From Bog-756 sp963710495 (GTDB lineage: Bacteria > Actinomycetota > Acidimicrobiia > Acidimicrobiales > RAAP-2): 64,000 nt of DNA. Below the pieces are notes generated by a model that worked only from the letters and a program-made list of their open reading frames with translations, did not search any database and was not told the origin of the DNA. The stretch lies in NCBI GenBank assembly GCA_963710495.1, contig CAVQAI010000016.1, forward strand, positions 248,001 through 312,000, given 5' to 3'. The translations under genes were made by a program, and so were the position numbers. Below are positions 42,194 through 51,400 of the stretch, in pieces. How positions within the stretch are numbered: the first letter of the stretch is position 1; each line of letters starts with the position of its first letter.

Positions 42194-43481
42194 TGATGTC
42201 GCGAGACATCGGAGACCGGTGTGTCAAGACATCGTAGACCAGGACTTTTCGTCAAGGCATGCGTTGATAGTTCTTGGTGGGGTCCAGGACGAGCCGCCGC
42301 AGTGGTGATCCATCCAGCCCGACTACTTCGATGTCGAGTCCCTCGATGAGCATGGCCACCCGCCAACCGGCATAGGCACGACCGATGCCGATGTGGTGGA
42401 GGCGACCGTGATGGCGCAGGGTGACCGAACCAGTCGAGTCGACTTTGTCGAGCCGCAGGCGCCGACCGTCGATCTTGACCAGCGATGCAGTCGGCTGGGC
42501 CTTCTCGCGCCGATCGAAGACCGATCGAGGGGTCCGACGTCCCACGCCTCGATGGGGTCGGACGTCGTTGTAATAGACGACGAAGCGGTCGATGGCGCGC
42601 TGAAGTTGCTTCTTGGTCTCGATGTCCTTCTGGGCGCCCACGAACTTCTTGAGCGTCTGGTGGAATCGTTCGACCTTGCCACAGGTCTGGGGATGGTAGG
42701 GACGTGAGTGCTTGGCCGTGATGCCGAGTGCGAAGAGCTCTTGCTCGACCGCGCCCTCGACGCCGAAACGGGTTCGCGCCGTGAAGATGAGCCCATTGTC
42801 CGTGAGGAACGAGGCGGGATAGCCCCAGGTCTCGGCCGATTTGTGCAGGACCCGGACGACGTCGTTGGCGGTGACCACCTTCATGACCCGGGAGGCCACG
42901 CACACCCTCGAGTGGTCGTCGATGATGTTGAGGACCTCGAACACCTCGCCGTTGGGCAGCGGCACATGGGTCATGTCGGCCTGCCAGCGCTCGTTGGGCA
43001 GATCGGCCACGAAACGGGCGTAGGAGCTCTTGGGCCGCTTCTTCGGCTGGGGGGTGACAAAGCCCCGGGCTCGGAGTACCCGCCAGATGGTGGGGACCGA
43101 GGGTGCCTGGCGGTGTCGCTGGCTCAGGTGGAAGTGGACGGTGGCCGCCCCGGCGTCGAAGCCGGCATCGGCCAGCTCCTTTCGTAGGGCCACGATCTCG
43201 TCCTCGTAGAGATCGGCGATCCGAGACGGCGAGGACTTGGGACGCCGGCTTCGGGGCTCGAGCCCTGCGGGACCCTCCCGTCGGTAGCGGCGAAGCAACT
43301 TGAAGAGCCAGCTCGGATTCACGTCGTGGGTCCGGGCCAGCTCCTTGATCGGTTTGCCCGTTCGCAGGTGCATCTCGATGAGAAACCGGCCCATGTCCAC
43401 AAGAGACCCTCCTCAGTAGCGGTCTCCTATGTCTTGACACATCCACGGAAGTGGAGGTGTCCTATGTCCTGAATTCACACA
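42194..43481 (-). mobile_element. IS481-like insertion element at the tRNA-Ser 3' end
   Basis: About 1,288 bp lying between two identical 18-bp direct repeats. Subterminal inverted repeats match at 19 of 21 positions: 42220-42240 against the complement of 43421-43441 (tgtgtcaagacat, then agacc). A second weaker repeat (gagacatcggagacc at the left) lies outside them. One intact transposase gene. The tRNA is left functional. Confidence 0.85.
42252..43400 (-). CDS. IS481-family transposase
   Basis: 382 residues, apparently intact. The N-terminal helix-turn-helix is GKPIKELARTHDVNPSWLFK. The integrase core has its DDE triad in WQADMTHVPL, FLTDNGLIFTA and GKVERFHQTLKKF. The C-terminus keeps the RPHRGVGRRTPRSVF segment. 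GAGGAGGG lies 6 nt before the GTG. It should move the surrounding element by cut-and-paste or copy-paste. Confidence 0.95.
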   Translation of the reverse strand: MDMGRFLIEMHLRTGKPIKELARTHDVNPSWLFKLLRRYRREGPAGLEPRSRRPKSSPSRIADLYEDEIVALRKELADAGFDAGAATVHFHLSQRHRQAPSVPTIWRVLRARGFVTPQPKKRPKSSYARFVADLPNERWQADMTHVPLPNGEVFEVLNIIDDHSRVCVASRVMKVVTANDVVRVLHKSAETWGYPASFLTDNGLIFTARTRFGVEGAVEQELFALGITAKHSRPYHPQTCGKVERFHQTLKKFVGAQKDIETKKQLQRAIDRFVVYYNDVRPHRGVGRRTPRSVFDRREKAQPTASLVKIDGRRLRLDKVDSTGSVTLRHHGRLHHIGIGRAYAGWRVAMLIEGLDIEVVGLDGSPLRRLVLDPTKNYQRMP

Positions 43482-43499
43482 CCACTCCCTCCGCTCATG
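43482..43499 (+). repeat. Right 18-bp direct repeat flanking the IS481-like element
   Basis: Identical to 42176-42193; here it is only a remnant of the tRNA end with no tRNA body. Confidence 0.9.
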
Positions 43500-43580
43500 C
43501 CGTGGTGGTCGGTACTTTCGTGACCACCTGCCCAAAGCCGGTTGGCGGCTGACGCGGTCGGAGCGACGAGCTCCGACGGC

Positions 43581-44270
43581 TCATCCCGACAGGACGTCGT
43601 GCACGACGGCACGGAGGAGCTCGCCCATTTCGTCGTCACTCGTCCCCTGGAACGCGTCCCCGACCATGAAGAGCCCGGCGAACACGGCTCCGAATGAACA
43701 AGCCATCCTGACCCGGTCTCGCAGCGAGACGGCCGGGTCGGCCAGGACCTGGCGGAACTTGTCCTGGATGTCGTCGTGTTCGGCGTCGTGTTCTTGCGTG
43801 TGCAACTTTTCCAGGGCGGCTTGGTTGCGCTCGTGCATGAGGAAGATCTTGCGCTGAGGCAGTATCTGGCCCAGCACCTCGTCGAGCAGGGAACCCCATA
43901 ACTCGAGGCTGACGGGCTCATCGGTCATCCGCGTGAGGGCGTCCTTGCCCACTTCGTGAAGGCGCATGTGCAGCGCCATGAGAATGTCGTCCTTGGAGGC
44001 GAAGTGGTAGTAGAGCGCCGCCTTGGTGACGTTCAGCCTTTCGGCGATCTCTCGGAGCGAGGTGCGGTCGAAGCCTTTCTCGATGAACAGGTCGAGGGCC
44101 ACGTCGAGGATGCGCTGCCGGGTCGAGGCCGCTTCGGGCGGTTCGGCGACGGCCGCGCCGGGCTCGACGGTTCGGGCGTCCCGCCCACCGTCCTGAGCGT
44201 CGGGGTGGTCGGCGGTATGGGGGTGTGCGGCGGCTGCTCGTGTCATGGTCCCTGTCCTAATGATCGGCAT
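43581..44270 (-). CDS. TetR/AcrR-family transcriptional regulator
   Basis: 229 residues from the first ATG; a later ATG at 44246 has AGGACAGGGACC before it and may be the real start. The DNA-binding domain is RQRILDVALDLFIEKGFDRT, then SLREIAERLNVTKAALYYHF. The C-terminal ligand domain is helical. It is divergent from the DrrAB-type transporter genes, with a palindromic operator between, and most likely represses them until an effector binds. Confidence 0.93.
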   Translation of the reverse strand: MPIIRTGTMTRAAAAHPHTADHPDAQDGGRDARTVEPGAAVAEPPEAASTRQRILDVALDLFIEKGFDRTSLREIAERLNVTKAALYYHFASKDDILMALHMRLHEVGKDALTRMTDEPVSLELWGSLLDEVLGQILPQRKIFLMHERNQAALEKLHTQEHDAEHDDIQDKFRQVLADPAVSLRDRVRMACSFGAVFAGLFMVGDAFQGTSDDEMGELLRAVVHDVLSG

Positions 44271-44278
44271 CTACCCAC

Positions 44279-44308
44279 TTGACAGCCGGTCAGGCGTCAC
44301 CTTACCAT
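44279..44308 (+). promoter_or_regulatory. Promoter of the DrrAB-type transporter operon
   Basis: TTGACA (44279-44284), an 18-bp spacer, and TACCAT (44303-44308). This is the best sigma-70-like match noticed in the window. Confidence 0.7.
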
Positions 44309-44312
44309 GCGG

Positions 44313-44335
44313 CCAGTAAGTGATCTACTAACCGG
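44313..44335. promoter_or_regulatory. Probable TetR operator
   Basis: ccagtaagt-gatct-actaaccgg is an inverted repeat with 9-bp arms matching at 7 positions. It lies just past the -10 box, over the expected transcription start of the transporter genes and between them and the divergent regulator, where a TetR dimer would repress. Confidence 0.6.
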
Positions 44336-44355
44336 CAGGTAAGCAGGCAGGGTCG

Positions 44356-45375
44356 ATGGCCAGTGAGTTGATGATCGAGGCCGAGGGACTGGCCAAGCAC
44401 TACGGCGAGACGCGCGCCTTGGACGGCGTGGACTTCTCGGTCCCGGCGGGAACGATCCTCGGGCTGCTCGGGCCCAACGGGGCCGGCAAGACGACCGCCG
44501 TGCGCATCTTGACGACCTTGGCGCAACCAGATCGTGGCCGGGGGACGGTGGCAGGGATCGACGTGGTGTCGCACCCGGCCGACGTTCGGCGCCACATCGG
44601 TGTAGCCGCCCAGGATGCCACCTTGGACGGGCTCTTGACCGGGCGCCAGAACCTGGTTTTGGTGGGCGAGCTGAGTGACATGGGACGCTCAGCGTCCCGA
44701 GCTCGGGCCACCGAGTTGCTCGCCCAATTCGAGCTGACCGACGCCGCCGACCGGGTGGTGAAGGGGTATTCGGGTGGCATGCGCCGGAGGTTGGATCTGG
44801 CGGCGAGCTTGATGACGCGACCCCCGGTGCTGTTCCTGGACGAACCGACGACCGGGCTGGACCCGGCAAGCCGCCAGCGGGTGTGGAGCGCCATCCAGGA
44901 TCTGATCGGTGAAGGCGTCACGGTGCTGCTGACCACGCAGTACCTCGAGGAGGCCGATGCGTTGGCCGACCGGATCGTCGTGGTCGACCGCGGCGTGGTG
45001 ATCGCCGACGGCACGCCGATGGAACTGAAGGAGGCGAGCCGGAGCGCCCGCCTCGAGATCACGCTGGCCGGTCCCCACGCGGATGCGGTGTCGGCCATCG
45101 AGCCCCTGGTCCAGGGCCGGGTCCACGTGAGCGACGACGGCCGCCGGCTGAGTGCCGGCGTGGACAGTGCCAGCGGCTTGGCCACCTCGGTGGTACGGGC
45201 GCTCGACCAGGCCGGAGCACTGGTGGACGACATCGAGGTTCGCCAGCCGTCGTTGGACGACGTGTTCTTCTCCCTCACCGGTGGACACCTCGAAGCCGAG
45301 GACGACGAGCCAAACCCAGCCAACGGGAGCGGTGTGTTCGATCCCGGGCCCGAGCTCGAACGAGCTGACGCATGA
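44356..45375 (+). CDS. DrrA-type ABC transporter ATP-binding protein
   Basis: 339 residues. Walker A is LLGPNGAGKTTAVRIL, the signature YSGGMRRRLDLAASL, Walker B VLFLDEPTTGLDP, and the switch His is replaced by Gln in LLTTQYLEEAD, as in DrrA-like proteins. The DrrA-type C-terminal domain (about 220-320, ending IEVRQPSLDDVFFSLTG) is present. It powers drug or lipid export with the permease that follows; their coding regions overlap by four bases (ATGA). Confidence 0.95.
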   Translation: MASELMIEAEGLAKHYGETRALDGVDFSVPAGTILGLLGPNGAGKTTAVRILTTLAQPDRGRGTVAGIDVVSHPADVRRHIGVAAQDATLDGLLTGRQNLVLVGELSDMGRSASRARATELLAQFELTDAADRVVKGYSGGMRRRLDLAASLMTRPPVLFLDEPTTGLDPASRQRVWSAIQDLIGEGVTVLLTTQYLEEADALADRIVVVDRGVVIADGTPMELKEASRSARLEITLAGPHADAVSAIEPLVQGRVHVSDDGRRLSAGVDSASGLATSVVRALDQAGALVDDIEVRQPSLDDVFFSLTGGHLEAEDDEPNPANGSGVFDPGPELERADA

Positions 45376-46232
45376 CCACCACCACCCTGGTGCAACCACA
45401 CGTCGGGCGGGCGGCCGACCGGAGGCCCTCTGCCGCCGTCTGGGGCCGGGTCCGGGACGCGTGGGCGATGACTCGTCGCAACCTGGTGCACATCTCGCGG
45501 GAGCCGATGCAGCTCTCCGACGTCACCATCCAGCCCGTCCTGTTCACGGTGCTGTTCATCTACATCTTCGGCGGGGGCATCCCGATCCCGAATGGCGGCA
45601 GCTACAAGGACTTCGTCCTGGCCGGCCTCCTCGCTCTGAACCTCGTCACCTCCACCATGGGCACCGCCGTCGGGCTCAGCACCGACCTGCACGAGGGCAT
45701 GATCGACCGGTTCCGCACGCTTCCCATGTGGCGAGCGGCCGTCCTAGTGGGCCGCTCCATCGCCGACCTCATGACGTCCTGCCTGTGCGCGGTCATCGTC
45801 GCCCTGACCGGTCTGGCCGTCGGCTGGCGAGCGGACGCCAACTTCATCTCGGTCATCGGGGGGTTCGCCCTCGTGTTGTTCTTCGCCTACTCCTTGTCGT
45901 GGATCGCCGCCTGTGTGGGGCTGAACAGCAAGAGCCCCGAGTCGGCGGCCTCGTTTGGATTCATCGTGCTGTTCCCGTTGGCGTTCGTCTCCAACGCGCT
46001 GGTGCCCACGCAGCACATGCCCGGTTGGCTGCAGGCCATCGCCGACTGGAACCCGGTGAGCGCCGTGACCGCCGGTGCCCGCAACCTGTGGGGCAACCCC
46101 AACCCGTCCGGCGCCATTCCGGCTTGGCCCATGCAGCACCCGGTGGAGGCCTCCCTCATCTGGTCCGTCGTGATCCTGGCCATCGCCGCCCCACTCGCCT
46201 CGTATTTCTTCAAGCGGCGGACGACCGAGTAG
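45372..46232 (+). CDS. DrrB-type ABC-2 transporter permease
   Basis: 286 residues with six membrane segments of the ABC-2 type: QPVLFTVLFIYIFGGGIPIP, NLVTSTMGTAVGLSTDLHEG with the conserved GMIDRFRTLPMWRAAVLVGR loop, then four more. It forms the membrane channel for the ATPase encoded just upstream. The exported compound is unknown; the TetR gene next door suggests an inducing toxic ligand. Confidence 0.94.
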   Translation: MTTTTLVQPHVGRAADRRPSAAVWGRVRDAWAMTRRNLVHISREPMQLSDVTIQPVLFTVLFIYIFGGGIPIPNGGSYKDFVLAGLLALNLVTSTMGTAVGLSTDLHEGMIDRFRTLPMWRAAVLVGRSIADLMTSCLCAVIVALTGLAVGWRADANFISVIGGFALVLFFAYSLSWIAACVGLNSKSPESAASFGFIVLFPLAFVSNALVPTQHMPGWLQAIADWNPVSAVTAGARNLWGNPNPSGAIPAWPMQHPVEASLIWSVVILAIAAPLASYFFKRRTTE

Positions 46233-46388
46233 CGGGGACCGGCTGGCGTGACACGAACTCGGCCGAGTGATCGGTGGGGTCGGGAAGGACCATATTCTCC
46301 CTGTTCAGGATGGTATGCGGTGGCGACCGGTGGCGCGGGCCAGTCTTGGCGCCGATAAGAACCGCTTCCCACCGACGTCGAATCCATC

Positions 46389-46583
46389 ATGACTGAACCC
46401 GTCGACTTCCCCGCTGGCATCAGCGCGCCGGCCACGAGGGCACTGGTCGCAGCCGGTTACACGTCCATCGAACAGCTCGCCGACGTGCCCCACTCCGAGG
46501 TGGCCGCCCTCCACGGCATGGGGCCGAAGGCCCTCCGGATCATCGGCGAGGCACTCGCCGAGCGGGGGATGTCACTGGCTTGA
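46389..46583 (+). CDS. Small helix-hairpin-helix protein
   Basis: 64 residues. PATRALVAAGYTSIEQLADV and AALHGMGPKALRIIGEAL form two hairpin-like units resembling the RNA polymerase alpha C-terminal domain or HhH DNA-binding folds. Such small proteins are common in actinobacteria without a known role. No ribosome site or clear -10 box was found. Confidence 0.75.
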   Translation: MTEPVDFPAGISAPATRALVAAGYTSIEQLADVPHSEVAALHGMGPKALRIIGEALAERGMSLA

Positions 46584-46639
46584 GGACAGCGGGAAGCGCG
46601 ACCCGGGGAGGACCCACTCCGGCGCGAGCAGTGAGCCCG

Positions 46640-48163
46640 TCAGCCGGCCTCGGGACGCAGAATCGGGAAGAGGATCACGTCGCGGATGGCTTCGACCTCG
46701 GCCAACAACATCACCAGACGGTCGACGCCGATGCCGATCCCCGAGGTGGGGGGCAGACCGAACTCCAGGGCACGGACGAAGGCGAGGTCGGCCGGATGGG
46801 CTTCGAGGTCACCGTGGGCCGCGGCGTCCACCTCTCGTTGGAAACGGGCCAGCTGCTCCTCGGGGATGTTGAGCTCGCTGTAGCCGTTGGTCAGCTCCTT
46901 GCCGTCGATGGCCAGCTCGAATCGGTCGACCAGCTCCGAGTCGGCCTGACTGCGACGAGCCAAGGGCGAGACCTCGACCGGGAACCCGCAGACGAACACC
47001 GGGGAGACGACGGTGGGCAGCAGGAGCGTGTCGTAGAGCTCGAAGATCAGCTTGCCGGACCCCCATTCGGGCAGGTAGTCCACCGAGTGCTTCTGGCACA
47101 CGGCCCGCACCGCCTCCACGGGATCGCTCGGGTGCAGCCGCTGACCCAGGGCCTCCTCCAGCCAGTCCAGCAGTGCGCGGCGTGGCCAGGGCGGCGTCAG
47201 GTCGATGCTGCGACCGCCAACCGTGAACGTGAGCCGATCGGTAGCGGACCGGGCCGCCCCGACGATCAATCGCTGGCTCAGCTCCATCCCGTCGGCCATA
47301 TCCCCGAACGCCTGGTAGGCCTCGAGGGTCGTGAATTCGGGGCTGTGTCTCGTGTCGATGCCTTCGTTGCGGAAGTTGCGGCCGATCTCGAAGACCCGCT
47401 CATAGCCCCCGACGACCAGTCGCTTGAGGTAGAGCTCGGTAGCGATCCGCAATCGCAGATCGATGCCGAGGGCGTTGGCATGCGTCACGAAGGGCCGGGC
47501 CAGGGCACCGCCGGCCTGGGGCTGGAGCATCGGGGTCTCCACCTCGACGAACCCCTCGTCCACCAGCTGTCGGCGCAGCGCGGCGACCGTCCGGATGCGG
47601 ATGTCGAAGACCTGCCGGCTGTCGGGGTTGGCCAGTAGGTCCACCTCACGCTGGCGGTACCGGGTATCGGTGGCGGCCAGCCCATGCCACTTGTCGGGTA
47701 GGGGCCGGAGGGCCTTGGACAGAAGCCAGAGCTCCGTGGCGCCGACGGAAAGCTCGCCGCGCCGGCTGGTCATCACCTCGCCCTCGGCCCCGATCCAGTC
47801 CCCCAAGTCGGCATTGGCCAGCACCGCCTTGGCCCGGTCCGAGAGCGCCGCTTGCTGCATGAGCAGCTGCACCGACCCGCTCACGTCCTCCAGCGTGGCG
47901 AACGAGAGAGCGCCATGGCCCCTGATGGTCTTCAGCCGGCCGGCCACCCGAACGATCTCGCCGGTGCGGGCGTCTGGGGCGAGGCCCCCATGGCGTTGCC
48001 GGAGCTCGGCGGCCAACGCCGTCCGGTCGAAGCGATACGGATAGGGATCGATTCCCTGGTCAGCGAGCGCATCCCGCTTCCTGCGACGTTCGGCCACCAG
48101 CGCGTCCTCGGCACGGGCATCCTGCTCCGCGTCCCCCGGGCGGGGCTCGTCAGTCACGATCAC
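46640..48163 (-). CDS. lysS: Lysyl-tRNA synthetase, class II
   Basis: 507 residues. The OB-fold anticodon-binding domain (about 65-165: VRVAGRLKTIRGHGALSFA) precedes the class II catalytic core. Motif 2 is FRNEGIDTRHSPEFTTLEAY and motif 3 GIGIGVDRLVMLLAE. It charges tRNA-Lys, whose gene lies 197 nt upstream in the opposite orientation. AGGAAGAGG precedes the GTG start. Confidence 0.96.
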   Translation of the reverse strand: MIVTDEPRPGDAEQDARAEDALVAERRRKRDALADQGIDPYPYRFDRTALAAELRQRHGGLAPDARTGEIVRVAGRLKTIRGHGALSFATLEDVSGSVQLLMQQAALSDRAKAVLANADLGDWIGAEGEVMTSRRGELSVGATELWLLSKALRPLPDKWHGLAATDTRYRQREVDLLANPDSRQVFDIRIRTVAALRRQLVDEGFVEVETPMLQPQAGGALARPFVTHANALGIDLRLRIATELYLKRLVVGGYERVFEIGRNFRNEGIDTRHSPEFTTLEAYQAFGDMADGMELSQRLIVGAARSATDRLTFTVGGRSIDLTPPWPRRALLDWLEEALGQRLHPSDPVEAVRAVCQKHSVDYLPEWGSGKLIFELYDTLLLPTVVSPVFVCGFPVEVSPLARRSQADSELVDRFELAIDGKELTNGYSELNIPEEQLARFQREVDAAAHGDLEAHPADLAFVRALEFGLPPTSGIGIGVDRLVMLLAEVEAIRDVILFPILRPEAG

Positions 48164-48359
48164 GTCCTCTTCCTGGGGTTGTCCCGAGCGGCCGGTCCTC
48201 GTCGAGCAGGCTCTCGACAGCCATCTTAGGCAGGCGCATCGAAGGCCCTCTGGGGCCTGGCAACGCAGAACGGCGACCGATCCCGTACGACCATCTGCTG
48301 GGCGGGCACGACGAACCGCTGCCCGATCGCCGGCGAGGCCGGTGCCTTATGCTTCCCTG

Positions 48360-48432
48360 GCGCCCCTAGCTCAACGGCAGAGCAGCGGATTCTTAATCCG
48401 TTGGTTGGGTGGTTCGAGTCCCCCGGGGCGCA
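48360..48432 (+). tRNA. tRNA-Lys (anticodon CTT)
   Basis: Acceptor gcgcccc/ggggcgc, anticodon stem gcgga/tccgt with loop ttCTTaa, T-loop ttcgagt. The T-stem ggtgg/ccccc has one T-C mismatch. CCA is not encoded. Neighbour of lysS. Confidence 0.93.
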
Positions 48433-48534
48433 CTGCTTGCCCGGGCCGCACTGCTAACCGGGGCCGATGAGGACCCTCGAACCCGGAGCTCGCGCCTGAG
48501 ACTGCCGGCCGAGATCGGTTCGGCCGGCACGGGC

Positions 48535-50183
48535 TCAGCCCGGCATCGCTCCCATCCCAACGATCGGCTGGTTGAGCACCATGGCGCCGGTCGAGCCGTA
48601 GAAGGTGGCACCGAAGGTGAAGATCCCGCCGTCCGAAGCAACCAGCCAATAGCCGGTGTTTCGCGGCGTCACGGACATCCCGACGATGGGCTTGTTGAGC
48701 GGTGTGCCGCCGGTCGACCCGAGGAACGGTGCGTCGCCGAAGGCGAAGATCCCGCCGTCGGAAGCGACCAGCCAGTAGCCGTTGCCACTGGAGGTGCTGG
48801 CCATCCCGACGATCGGCTTGTTGAGCGGCGTGCCGCCGGTCGAGCCGAAGAACGTCGCAGACCCGAAGTCGAAGATCCCGCCATCAGAGGCCACCAACCG
48901 GTAGCCGTTGCCCTGCGGCGTCGCCGCCATGCCGACGATCGGCTGGTTCAAGGGCTTTCCACCCAACGATCCGTGGAACTTCGCGTCACCGAAAGCGAAG
49001 ATCCCGCCGTCGGAAGCGACCAGCCAGTACCCACGACCATCGGAGGTGGTCGCCATGCCAACGATCGGCTTGTTGAGAACCATGGCGCCGGTCGAACCGA
49101 AGAAGCCGGCATCACCGAAGGTGAAGATCCCGCCGTCGGAGGCCACCAGCCAGTACCCACCCCCGTCAGGAGTCACGGCCATGCCGACAATTGGTCGATT
49201 CAGGGGCGTACCACCGGTCGAACCGAAGAAGGGCTGGTTCGGGCCGAAGGTGAAGATCCCGCCGTCGGAAGCGACCAGCCAGTACCCGGCCGCGAACGGC
49301 GAGACCGGGCTGGACGGCGCTGATTTCGGACCCTCGCCCACGCCATTGATGGCCGCCACCTGGAAGGTGTACGAGACCCCATTGTTCAGGCCCGGAACCA
49401 CTGCTGTCGTCACGTTGCCCACAGTCACAGAGGAGCCGCCCGGAGAGGCGGTGACCACGTAGTTCGTAATCGGGCTCAAACCATTAGACGCCGGTGGAGA
49501 CCAGCGCACCTTGGCGCTGTCGAACTCGCCCTGGGCCGTAACGCTCGTAGGTGCCCCAGGGACGGTAGTGACGGTGAGAGTAAAGGTGAAGGTTCCTGCG
49601 TCACCGGACGGGTCACTTGTAGTGCCGGTTGCCGTGTAGGTGCCCGAAGCCAACGTTCCACTCGTGGTAACTAGTCCGGAACCTGAAACGCTGAGCTGCG
49701 GAGCGCCCGTCGACTGGCTGAAGTGGACCGAGCCGATGCCACCTGACGTGGTGAGCTGATCGCTGAAGCCCGCCGAAGCACCGGTTGCAACCGATCCCGA
49801 GGTAGGTCGCGGTCTGGGTGATGGTGCCCGCCGTAACCGTCAGAGAAAAACTTGCTAGTCCCGTGTTCGTGCCGAAGTCAGACATGTTCGCGGTCAACTG
49901 GATAGGTCGCTGCGGCCAGAGTTCCTTGGGTAGTTATAACCCCGGCAGAACTGATGACTAGCTGTGGCGAACCCAATGTCTGGGTAAAAGTTACGGGGCC
50001 AGTGTTTCCGCTCGGTGTCAGTGTGACTTGGAATGTTGCCGACTGAGCGGTGGAAACCGCCGCGGAAGTCGGAGTCGATGTAATTGTGGCGGCATAGGCC
50101 GTGGGAGCAAACGCTAGGAACGACGCCATCAGCCCCACGGCGGCCGCGCCGACAGCAATCCCTCGAGTGAAACGGCGTTTCAT
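48535..50183 (-). pseudogene. Secreted Ig-like/Fn3 protein with six GYWLVASDGG repeats, broken by two frameshifts
   Basis: The frame opens at 50183 (KRRFTRGIAVGAAAVGLMAS signal peptide) and reads an Ig-like unit until a stop near 49878. The next unit continues in a second frame (TANMSDFGTNTGLASFSLTV), then a third: SGSVATGASAGFSDQL, SGTLASGTYTATG, an Fn3 domain and six repeats to 48535. The shifts lie near 49905 and 49790, each like one extra base (or four) after ACC-TA. Without them the product would be about 549 residues. True decay, phase variation or sequencing error are all possible. It parallels the intact gene at 25014. Confidence 0.7.
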
Positions 50184-50391
50184 GGCAACCCCCTGTCCTC
50201 GCCCCCTCGATCCGGAACCCTAGTTGAACGATTCCAAATGGCCAGGCAATTCGACATTAGTTCTGATGGAACCAGTGCGAAAGGCCAGCCGCTCGAACCT
50301 GTCAAGACACCACTCTTAGTGACGAAGTCCGACCGGTGACGGAGAAGTGATCAGCCCGCAGCCGGATCAGCTCCGCCGGCCGAGGTATCGG

Positions 50392-51372
50392 TCAGGACCC
50401 CTCCGCGTTGGGGTCGCCCACCGATGGTCGCGTCGTCAACCACCGCTGGAGCCCGGCGGCGTTGGAGTGGACGCCGTTCATCACATCGAGTTTTTCGCGG
50501 TTCTCGGCCGCCACTCCATCCAGATCCGACTCGAATTCCCGGGCCAGAGCCGCGGCAATGTCGCGGCCGTCCCGATAAGCGGCTTCCGCCACGTCGGCCC
50601 ACTTCCGGAGGGTCTCACCGGCCTCATCCAGGATCGCCATGGGGTCGTCGAGCAGGCCATAGTGAGCCAGTGCCAGGCGCGTCGGCTTCCGGTCGGCAAA
50701 GCGCCCGAGCGAACGGATAGCGGCCGAAAGATCGAAGTCGGGCGGTGGCGTCGAAGGCCGCAACACGCCCGCGTCGGGCAGCTTGACGCCGACGGCGTCT
50801 CCGGCGAAGAGGATCCCGGTGACGGTGTCGTGCAGGGCCATGTGGTGCTTGGCGTGACCGGGTGAGTCCACGGCAACGAGCGATCGTTCTGAACCGACGC
50901 GGATAGTCTCCCCGTCCTCCAACACGCGGATCCTCTCCACCGGTGTCGGGTCGAGACGCCCGTAGAGCGAATCGAGCAAAGGACCGTAGACGCGTGCCGC
51001 CGAGTCGACCAGCCGCGTCGGATCGGCGAGGTGCCGGGCCCCCTTTGGGTGAACGTAAACGGTGGCATTGGGAAAGGCACGGGCCACATCCCCGACCCCT
51101 CCGGCGTGGTCGAGATGGATATGGGTGACCACCACCCCGGCGAGATCGTCAGCGCCCATGCCCAGCTTGGCCAGCTGGTCCAAGAGCACAGGGACCGAGC
51201 TCTGGCTGCCGGTCTCGACGAGGACTGGTGCCTCGCCCTCGATCAGGTAGCCGGCCGTGACTCGTTCCCACCCTCCGAGAAGCGTGTCGAGCTCGATGAC
51301 ACCGTCGGCTACGACCGTGCCGATACCGTTCGCCGGCCCCCCGGCCCGGCCGTGGTGATGATCGCCACTCAT
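50392..51372 (-). CDS. MBL-fold metallohydrolase
   Basis: 326 residues. The two-metal signature is VVTHIHLDHAGGVG, with further ligands in VDSPGHAKHHMAL and ILFAGDAVGV, and a late His in RLALAHYGLLDDP. The protein resembles glyoxalase II-like or lactonase-like members but no substrate can be given. It starts 29 nt below the GH15 gene and is probably cotranscribed. Confidence 0.85.
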   Translation of the reverse strand: MSGDHHHGRAGGPANGIGTVVADGVIELDTLLGGWERVTAGYLIEGEAPVLVETGSQSSVPVLLDQLAKLGMGADDLAGVVVTHIHLDHAGGVGDVARAFPNATVYVHPKGARHLADPTRLVDSAARVYGPLLDSLYGRLDPTPVERIRVLEDGETIRVGSERSLVAVDSPGHAKHHMALHDTVTGILFAGDAVGVKLPDAGVLRPSTPPPDFDLSAAIRSLGRFADRKPTRLALAHYGLLDDPMAILDEAGETLRKWADVAEAAYRDGRDIAAALAREFESDLDGVAAENREKLDVMNGVHSNAAGLQRWLTTRPSVGDPNAEGS

Positions 51373-51400
51373 ACCGTCGCCTGCCCTTCCCCGTCGTCCG

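Noticed and set aside
42088..43446. A second minus-strand open frame overlapping the transposase (452 codons)
   Set aside because: It is a shifted shadow of the transposase gene and shows no HTH or DDE motif.
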